Part shown: positions 38,201 through 45,600 of the stretch, one piece after another | Layout of the letters: every line of letters starts with the position of its first letter | Position numbering within the stretch: the first letter of the stretch is position 1 | Source of the DNA: Mucilaginibacter conchicola | Lineage (GTDB): Bacteria; Bacteroidota; Bacteroidia; Sphingobacteriales; Sphingobacteriaceae | Direction: 5' to 3' | NCBI RefSeq assembly: GCF_003432115.1 | Contig: NZ_QWDC01000002.1 | Coordinates: forward strand, 1,330,878 to 1,394,877 | DNA length: 64,000 nucleotides | Position numbers and translations under genes: made by a program | The notes under the pieces: model-generated | Seen by the model: the letters and a program-made list of their open reading frames with translations, nothing else | Told to the model about the DNA's origin: nothing | The model's database searches: none

Positions 38201-38849
38201 CGCTAAAACGGGTGGCTATATCCAGTCGGGAGCGCAGAACAGCTATTCTCATACCGGTATGATGAGCGCAGCGCTGACACAGGATTCGCTGGTCATGAAT
38301 ACCCTTGTACATCTGTCGGATGAGAAACGGGACATTTACCTTGATATTAACGGGGATAAACAATTTGTTAAGAGCACTGACAAGGCCGCTTACACTACGG
38401 GCTTTCAGCCGTTACCGGCGAAGAATTATATGGTCAACCTCTGGGTAAAGGATGATGCGCCTTTTGATACCACTGCTAAGGTGAAGATGTTTGTCAACGG
38501 TCAGCAAAGGACACTCGGCACTAAAGCCCTCGTAGAGGGATGGAAGTTACTCGAAGGGTCTTTCACAACGCCTTCTTCCTCAGGACAGGCGCTGCAGGTC
38601 GCCTTTTATCCGTCAGTAAGTTCAACGGTATATCTGGATGATATCCGGATTCATCCGGTGGCGGCGATGATGAAAACATACAGCTATGACCCGTCGACCA
38701 TGCGCCTGATGGCTGAACTGGATGAGAACGGTTTCGCCACCCTTTATGAATATGATACACAGGGTACGCTGATCCGTGTAAAAAAGGAAACGGAACGCGG
38801 GGTGATGACCGTTAAGGAGACCCGCTCTTCACAAAAAAAGACATTGTAA
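32223..38849 (+). CDS. Giant exported YD/SpvB-like shell protein
   Basis: 2208 residues. Signal peptide: TIALFLLGLVTTELFLPQAA. The N-terminal block GFQPAGVSDMVDLSTGDFKY and DDEATWVGLGWNLNVGSINR resembles the N-termini of SpvB/TcB-type and RHS-partner proteins. The middle holds many beta strands, with Tyr-rich segments like those of RHS cocoons. Near residues 2030-2150 there is a carbohydrate-binding-like jelly roll (NYMVNLWVKDDAPFDTTAKV, WKLLEGSFTTPS, TVYLDDIRIHPV), then a YD-type end (TYSYDPSTMRLMAELDENG, ATLYEYDTQGTLIRVKKET). There is no RHS core and no variable toxin tip. It may form one half of a shell with the RHS protein two genes downstream. Function inferred. Confidence 0.75.
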   Translation: MTLLYKRQRTIALFLLGLVTTELFLPQAALALTSGPAQPEMQGFQPAGVSDMVDLSTGDFKYNIPLLDIDGYPVNLNYQSGTGMDDEATWVGLGWNLNVGSINRQLRGLPDDMKGDEAETAHYTKPHITIGGRLRAKAEIGGKESFVKGEGTFTLGIFNDNYTGIGAEIGINPGISLGKQSDGALTAGLGVGLMSSTASGVDVSPYMNFSIKNKVDDAMSTTMGLSASLGYNTRGGMKNFTLGTSYGYSVTKDTKNTDPNKNNSISDMMDVAGSSISYNTEPVQPAIQVPYKTDYLAVSVDLGGAIGIGYLGGGGMGYRTISQPAAPSIKNPAYGFLYAEAGKNIPNALMDFTREKDVPVTPELPKLALPVALPDLFSFTSQTGSGQFRLFRGGSGVFFDPANENTVSSKNFGFEAGFGSYFHGGASLYDQKSKTRSRKWTRQNNYLAAGDFQSPSDASPRSQHVFFKEIGQRTAESPSLANPVKSSTPVAVKIESATANKAFVEDASLSKLEKTEREPQRTNISYLTAAECATSGLDKKIKYYDFLQAGSDMGKTEHVINRVGDYRKGHHFSEMTITDPGGGRMVYGIPVYNTKQAEYTFAIGAATDGAYTLLSGSRDQVSLAAGLTEAQLGKNKGIDNYYHKSTTPAYATSYLLSGILSPDYMDISGDGITDDDQGTAIKFNYSYIPKFCWRTPYKNATLNKGLMADADDDKASIIYGEKELYYVHSIESKTKIAYFITADRDDALGALDLLSGNKGTVKQKKLVEIRLYAKSDQSRPIKVVKFDYDYSLCPGVPNTVGVSPNNGKLTLKKVWFEYRGVTKGQLFPYKFSYRTSVTKYTGAAVTGAGYATQSTDRWGIYRQNLDNPFFNALGNDEFPYSVQNLSGTNADVVPRAGEAASLWHLSHIDLPTGGGIDVGYEADDYAYVQDRKAMVMTPVGSLIAENGNAVADASLHLAKGIQISLPWDQGAMTEGTEWFKKNYLNGSPYIYTKFLVTLATGLSNAKSRTDDYVSCFAEVQKVSITTAHKANIIFKDRTESGITINPVILAAWQKIKEEYPRYAYPGFDRRVGGDAANQDGNGIIAAIKTAISNLSELNKNFYQRANTASPKPFASTFIKAKSFVRIVKADGHKLGGGVRVKKISISDGWAGGRTYGQAYDYTVTEDGQLISSGVASYEPAVGNDENPLRQPLFYMQRNKGAISNLLDIEEPFGESFFPSPSVVYSRVSVSDLDAAGNAFPAGPTGYTLNEFYTARDFPVQVRSTELQSIQDKPSNSYGIVYTTSVQQMTMSQGYSIELNDMHGKPKAVRTYNQAGAEIASTVTYYNTLPLNGSSMRLRNQVSVADPETGIVKQNQVVGRDIDFFTDFREQENINDGQSINIGVDIIPAFGFPIPIPHWPKGNNSEYKLFRSACAVKVSQYYGVVDSVVVKNNGSSIRTANLVYDAKTGQPLVTATRNEFKKDIYSVKIPAYWGYPGMGPGSRGNGMVLAGLTTSASGQLSSNMDPYLAYGDQFIDLQSGKSYWVVPRRQTTQYTDFDIRTIVDRYGNPMLSWSCNHIKVIRSSHNQLDATMNELVMLRNPVIPADGGYRLALDQGDMTDMRVINASAKTYDENWNSEPPVIQPGPSDDPYDFNIYVGGHNTTTPNIYLNSQLLTPGGSNDQGRVSFWAQRETYSLIGDKSGGPGALYSQGGNGNMGIYTRFYAPRAGSYYVGYGASATLAFSFSSMCPGTNGYWFAQNVHDSPRAWHITSVTLPKGWVTVRMEITGYGSGNPNGAGVEVYDNTNTEIEAASPPLKVLFSTNNLTELNNSAIVYTLQNGSTYWKYRYSDLLRTPLSPCQLPPVGINPYVYGFKGNWRPYKTKVFQKNRVYTNAVPGSANALNIKEAGYLSGFYNYYARPADGTGVWGQNNSPEMSNWVTANTVTLYDKFGQELQNKDALGRNSAAEFDFNGEMPAAVACNARYREIYSNSLEDSWFRPGTPRYIVAPEKTEFVYAKTGGYIQSGAQNSYSHTGMMSAALTQDSLVMNTLVHLSDEKRDIYLDINGDKQFVKSTDKAAYTTGFQPLPAKNYMVNLWVKDDAPFDTTAKVKMFVNGQQRTLGTKALVEGWKLLEGSFTTPSSSGQALQVAFYPSVSSTVYLDDIRIHPVAAMMKTYSYDPSTMRLMAELDENGFATLYEYDTQGTLIRVKKETERGVMTVKETRSSQKKTL

Positions 38850-38850
38850 T

Positions 38851-39636
38851 ATGAAAAAGAATATCCTGAGAAAACGTCTGGTGATGACAGCTGTACTGGC
38901 GCTGGCGGTAGCGGCGGCAGCAGCATACAGAACGGCTTTACCGTTAAAAAAAGCGATAAAAAATACAGATCAGGCTAAAGTTAAGGCAAAGCCGTCTTAT
39001 GACGTTGCCCAACTGGATACTTTACGGGCCTGGGCAAAAACGATTGACCTCAGTTCGCTGAACGGCGCTTTAAAAGGGAGATTTTCCGTACAGGACAGCA
39101 GCATTTCGCCTGAGCAGGGCCCAATGGTTGATTATCTGATCTGCAGGAAAGGGCAGGATTGTTACTTCCGTTACGGAAGCACGGAAACCCTTAACGCCCG
39201 GGGGATATATATCTACATCGACCATGCACAGCAGAAGATCGTATGGGGCAGGCAAAAAGCCATCGAAACGCCTTCGGTGATCAGTCAGGAAATGCTTGAC
39301 GGTGCAATGACCGGTGAAGGATATAGCCTTACAACTTCTCAGGAAGGTAAGGTCAGGACCCTCCGTCTGCTCAATCCGCGCCACGCTTCCTGTCAGGAAT
39401 ATGCGCTGACCTTTGATCCGGTGCTTTCGCAGGTGGTGCGTGTTTTCGCGCGGGTCAAAGATGCAGACGGCAACGGAGGGCAGGCCACAAAAACGGTGGA
39501 CCTGAAGCTGAATGGTTATGATCCGAAAGCGAAGCCGTCGGATTATTTACAGCAGGATCGCGTAATAGCCGTCCGGAACGGCATTACGGTTCCGGCTGCC
39601 GGGTTCAGGAATTATCAACTGATCAATATCGACTGA
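38851..39636 (+). CDS. Exported hypothetical between the two giant proteins (LolA-like?)
   Basis: 261 residues. N-terminal anchor or signal peptide with an Ala-rich core (TAVLALAVAAAAAYRTAL), then a Lys-rich linker and a beta-rich domain: VDYLICRKGQDCYFRYGSTE, IYIYIDHAQQKIVWGRQ, QEYALTFDPVLSQVVRVFAR. The series of antiparallel strands could be a LolA/LppX-like half-barrel that holds hydrophobic ligands, but I cannot show that from motifs. It sits one base after the 2208-aa gene and one base before the RHS gene, so the three are tightly coupled. It may be a chaperone or adaptor for RHS export. Confidence 0.65.
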   Translation: MKKNILRKRLVMTAVLALAVAAAAAYRTALPLKKAIKNTDQAKVKAKPSYDVAQLDTLRAWAKTIDLSSLNGALKGRFSVQDSSISPEQGPMVDYLICRKGQDCYFRYGSTETLNARGIYIYIDHAQQKIVWGRQKAIETPSVISQEMLDGAMTGEGYSLTTSQEGKVRTLRLLNPRHASCQEYALTFDPVLSQVVRVFARVKDADGNGGQATKTVDLKLNGYDPKAKPSDYLQQDRVIAVRNGITVPAAGFRNYQLINID

Positions 39637-39637
39637 T

Positions 39638-42600
39638 ATGCGCGGATATCTACAATTTTTCAGGATCTTAATGATGTGCTGCCTGCTTTTTGCCGGAAAG
39701 CTGATGGCTGGTATAGAACCGTATTCCAAATCGCTGTACGGACCTTTTTCACTGCCTAAACAACTGGACAATGCAGATCCGCTTTTCCTGAATAATGGTA
39801 CATGGGGCAGCTATCAGTTCCGTAATGTGTCAGACGAAGTGGTCTTGCGGGTTAACGATAAGGTCCGGATCACTTCCAATTTCAGTTATAAGATAAACGT
39901 GACGGTTGACTGCTTTAAAAACCCGGCAAGCGCTTCCGCGGATTCCAGTTTTACCAGAGATCTGACCGTTACCTATGATGTTAATCAGGGGGTGACCTAT
40001 AAAGGAATAGCAGCTGTGGCTTTTAATGGCTTTTACAGACTTAAAGTAACCATTAACAGTCAGGGGGTGGCCAGTTCCGGCGATGCTCTGCCGCCCGCTA
40101 ACGGTGTGATCCTGAGAAATACCGTCACGGTTGACCGTATCTATCCGTTCAGTCTGACGGCACAGTCAAAATTTGCTGCGGTATCGCTGACGGCTAACAG
40201 CCGCAAACTTGCGCTGAACTGGGACGTAATATCCGGGGCGGAAGAATATGACGTGGAATGGACAACGCTTTCAGCAGGCGATGTAAATCAGAGCATTGCG
40301 ACAGCTATGATCGCAGGTTCCGCCGGTGCGGATTCGCAGGCAGATCAGTTGTTCAGGAACAATGCAACGAGGGTTACCACTGCGGGACAGTCGCATGTGG
40401 TCACGCTGATCTCCAATGATGATTATCTGGCTGCGAGGATAAGAGGGGTACAGTATACCAAAGAAGGCATCCGGCAGACCGGTGCATGGTCTTACCGGCA
40501 GGGGACCAGTGCTTACGCTGCCTGGAATATCACGGCCGGCTGGCATTCTTCTGACCTTAACTGGCAGTATTCGGCGGCTTTTGCGGAAGAAGGTAAAAAG
40601 AAAGAAGTGATCAGTTATTTTGACGGTACACTGCGGGACCGCCAGACCGTTACCATCAACAACAGCGATAATGTGGCCGTAGTGGCGGAAAAAGTATACG
40701 ACCTGTTCGGCCGTCCCGTGGCAACGGTGCTGCCTGCACCGGTAGCCTCGGGACCGTCACCGGTGCTTCATTATTTCCCGGGGCTGAACAGGAACATCAA
40801 TGGCGCGGTATACAGCTACCTTGACATCAATGACCCTTCTGCTGCAGGTTGCGAATTTCTTCCGGGAGCCCTGTCTGCCGATTCGGGTGCCTCGAAATAT
40901 TACTCGCCGGGAAGTGCCTTCAAACTCAGCAGACCTTTTCAGGTTTATACCCCTGATGCGCAGGGATATCCGCTGGCAGTAACCCAGTACACGCCGGATA
41001 ATACCGGACGCACCCGTCTTCAGGGCGGCGTTGGCCCGGCTTTCCAGCCGGGTACCGGTCTGAAGAGCAGAACAACGAAATACTTTTACGGAAAGCCTGA
41101 ACAGTGGGAACTGGATCAGATCTTCGGCAGTGACGTAGGTTATGCCGAACACTATATAAAGAATACGGTCATCGACCCTAACTACCAGATCAGTGTAAGT
41201 TATCTGAATGCCAGCGGTAAGACGATTGCAACCGCACTTACAGGTGCAGCACCTGAAGGTATGGATTCCCTTGCCTCGAAGACGCCGCAGAAATGGCAGA
41301 CGAGTACGCTGCTGAAGCCGGATCAGTTCAGTTTTGACGGCGGTACGCTTAAACTGACAGCCAGTACAACTTATACGGCTACGGTGACAGGTAAGGATAC
41401 TATCCGCTTTAACCTGCCGCAGCTGGTATATGCCTTTTCTCAGGCGGGGCAGTTGTGCGGGAAATGCTATTACGACCTGAATGTAAAGGTGACGGATCCC
41501 TGCAGTCCGGGTGTTCCTCTGGCTAATCAGAACTATCCGGTGGGGGTCAAATCGAATATTGCCACCGGATGTACGCCTGAAGCGGCTTATACCAATACAA
41601 TAGGACTGAATTTTGCGACGGTGGGTGAATATAACATCACCTTCGAATTTGCGCTGAACAGGCAGGATGTGGAGGCTTACACGGATACGCTTTTCAACAG
41701 AGGGCAGCGTGCCGGTGTGCTCAGCAGTAAATGGAGCTTTGTGCGGGCGAGACTCGGGGCGCTTGATTTTTCAGGAATGTTCAGTGACTGTAAAACAGCC
41801 CGTGCACAGTTAGGGACTTTTGCGGCATTCAGGGCAATGTACGGCACAAAAGTGACCGCTATGGGTATCGATACGGCAAAATTATCAGCTGCGGAATTAA
41901 GCGATTATCAGAACGTTGTTCAGAATACCTACAATTTGATTGATGCCCGCGTAAGCGCACTGAACTGTGATATTTCACCCTGTGAGGAGATCCGTCAGCA
42001 AATGCTGAAGGATGTTTCGCCCGGCGGCCAATACGCTTTGTTTGACACGGCGGGCGTGGCGCTGGAACCAGCACTTAACGTGATTGCGGTCAACTGGCGG
42101 ACGGTATTCCCGGTCATGAGTAACCCGGATACTTTAAGCAGTTGTAGTCCATACACGGGTGTGGGCAATCCGCCGCCCTGCAAGATCGTCGTTTTGGAGA
42201 ACGGGTCAAAAATTTCGGTGAATGACGCTGCATTTACGCTGAAAATGCTCGTGAAATACTGGAAGGACGAATGGGCGGGGTTGTTCATTAGCTATCACCC
42301 CGAAAAATGCAAGCTGGATTTCTGCGAATTAAATATCGTGTCTGAGAAATGGGACCAGAAGGTTGCAGGAGTGGGCAAAGCAACGGATATCGGAACGATA
42401 CAGCCGGGGCTGTCTTACAACTATACAAATGCTGCCTGGTTGCTTGCGGGTGATCCGTTCTTTAAGTCCGGTGGATTAGGCTATGCACAGGCCGGTAATA
42501 TGCAGGCAGACCTGAACAGCTATAGTGTGAACGTATTAGGTCTTACCTCGGCATCTGTTAAAAGCCTGACGGGATTTGTTGATTTTAATCTTTACCAGGG

Positions 42601-45600
42601 AGAAGGACAGTGGGATAATTCTGCCCCGGTAAGTTGCCGTGTCCCGGACAGGGACTGGATCAGATATCGCGATCTGTATCTTGATCTGAAGAAAAATTAT
42701 CTGAAGATCGTCCGTAATGCAGGTACTTGTGCGGGTAAATGTCCGGTGGGGATGTCTCCTGCACCAAGGACAACGTTGCCGGCAGATTTCATCAGATCGT
42801 TTGTTGTTGAAAATATTTCTGCGGCGGATATCCCAACTGCGCAAGCCACCGGTACATGTACCGACACAGCGAAAAAATTCATGACCATACGCTGCCTTAC
42901 CGGTCCGGTAACCCGCAAAGTTTATGGCTATGTTGGTTTTAGTGAGTTCGGACTCACAACTCTTCCCAGATTTGAGATTCCTGCAGGATCCGACAGAACC
43001 TTTATATGCACACCGAAATATTCTTTGCCGGCAGCTTATTACATTTTAGGTGTCGACACAACAGCCACTACGCCATCGTACATTCCACTGAGTCAGAATG
43101 TGACTCCGCCGCCTATACAGGATGCTGAGCAAGGTACAGGCGGGACAGGCGGCTATGGCGGTACGACAGATTTTTTTATTTACGATGAAAGTGCTCTGCA
43201 GGGCGCCCTCGGGGAAGTTTTTTGGATCAGAATGAGACCAGGGTTGAAAGTTTGTCCGGGTACAACACTATATGGCCGGTTTACCTTCTGGAAAGACTAC
43301 GGAGGCGGCACGCAAACTTTTGATAAAGTTTTTGTACTGGATCCTGTGAACGGCACCCGCTTGAAAGTAACTGATGGGGTTGACAATCGTCTTGGATGGA
43401 CATCTCGGATTCAAGGTGTTGTGCCAACCTGTTCAACACCAACAACGCCTCCGGTTGTACCTGGCTGCTCACTGGCTTATCAGTCAAAAATATCACGGTT
43501 CGATCCTGAGAATTATGCAGGTATGCCGTTAGATACAGCTGCTGCATATGCAAAGGCCAAACTGAAACTGGACACGGTGATACGTGCGAACTGCGAAGCC
43601 AATGCCGAACGCTGGATGGCGATGCTGGCACCGGGCCTTGCCGGCAAACCGCAAGCAACGATAGATAACCTGAGAAATGCGCTAATCACTTATTGCGCGG
43701 CTAACGGTGATAAAGACCACATCTATGGTTCCAGCACGGCAAAGCCGAATGTATCCAATACGTATACTGATTTTGCGGCGATTATTAAATCGATCGCACT
43801 AAGTAACGGCGCATTCACACCAACGCTCAACCCCTGGCTGCTGGAAGGTGCGGAAACCTATGCAAAGCCGGTGACAGGTGCTGTACCAACCACCATTTAC
43901 AACAGCAGTGCGGAGATAGCGGGTAAGCTGGCGACAGAAGAGGCGGGGACAAGCAATACGGGTACTGCTGCGAAGTTCGCCTATCTGCAGGGCAAATACG
44001 GCAGCGCGATGACGCTGACCCAGGCGGAACTGGGCATGCTGGAGTCGGCCTCTGCTTCCTGTAACTGGGTCTTGCCACAAGGGATCACACTGCCGTACTT
44101 TCTGCTGCCGGGGAACGGCGCGTGTCTGGACTGGACGGCTTACAGTTCCGCGAAAACGGCGATGTTAGGTGAGATCCCCGGGCTGACGAGTGCCAGCACC
44201 AATTACGATCTGATCCTGACGAATTACATGAACCAGAAATTCGGTTTCTCGCTCAGTTATTCGGCATATCTGGCTTATGAGGCCAGTCATACGGGTCTGT
44301 TATGTAACCAGTCAGTGAGCTTTGAGGTGCCTGTAAGTCCGTATGCGGAGATACAGAGCCGTATTGAAGCGGCGGCTTCGGATGGCCTTTCTTTATATGC
44401 AGCTTACGTTACCGATCAGAAGAACCTGATAAGAAGTGGTTACATCAGCACCTGTTCGGGTGCGCAGCCGACGGTAACCAACAAGGCGCTGGCTACGATC
44501 TATCACTTTACTTTATATTATTATGACCAGGCCGATAACCTGGTGCGTACTGTTCCGCCTGAGGGGGTAAAACTGCTGACGGATGCGCAGATCGCGCAGG
44601 TACAGCAACTGCGTTCGGGTGATGCTGCTGTGTGCGGAACGCCATACACGGGCCCGACCGCCAATGCGGATGTGAATACGGCTTTCAGCAATCTGGGAAC
44701 ACGTATCGCTTCGGGTGCCAATACGGCCGTGGAGCTGTGGCTGTACAATACGGGCAGCAGTGGTAACCAGCTGGCAAAGACCACACAGGACGGTAAATAC
44801 CTGTTCCAGGTCAGTATCCTCAACAATACGATTGGGGTGGATATTTTCAGCAATCCGTCATCCGGTCAGTTCAATAATGCCAACAGGGTAACTGTAAGTC
44901 TTTCGGGTCTGCCGGCGCTGCAGGCCTGGACGCATCTGGTGGTGCAGTCCACCGATCTGCAGAAGGGTAAACTGAGCGTGTATATCAACGGCTTTAAAGC
45001 GGCGGTGGTGAATAATGCGCTGCCGGCTGTTTATCCGGACAAGCTGACGACGCTGAAGCACATGCGGATCTATAATCACCTGCTGTATCCGGCGGAGATC
45101 CTGAACAATGCGGGCAATGATTGTTTTATGCCGCTGAATACGGATGCCTACTGGGCACGCTTCAATGTGCCTGCGGCGGGGTCGGAGACCACGGTGGGGG
45201 GCAGCAGTACGCAGGAAACGCGTATCACGGGTATTTATCCGGAACATACGCTGGTGACGGATTACCAGTATAATGCGACCAATCAGGTGGTGCTGCAGAA
45301 CTCACCCGACGGCGGTACCAACCGTTTCTGGTATGATCAGCTGAGCCGGTTGCTGGTATCGCAGAACGATAAGCAACTGGCTACGACGGATTACAGTTAC
45401 ACGAAATATGATGACCTCGGGAGAATCACGGAGGTCGGGCAGAAAAAGAACGCTGCGGCAGGCCTGCCTGCGCCGGGTTATGTGACCGATCTGACGGCCT
45501 TTAACAGTGCGACGGCCAACGTGCAGATCACGAGTACTTTTTACGATGATCAGAAAAACCTGACGGGTATCTCAGGTCTGACCATTCTTAAAAAAGACAA

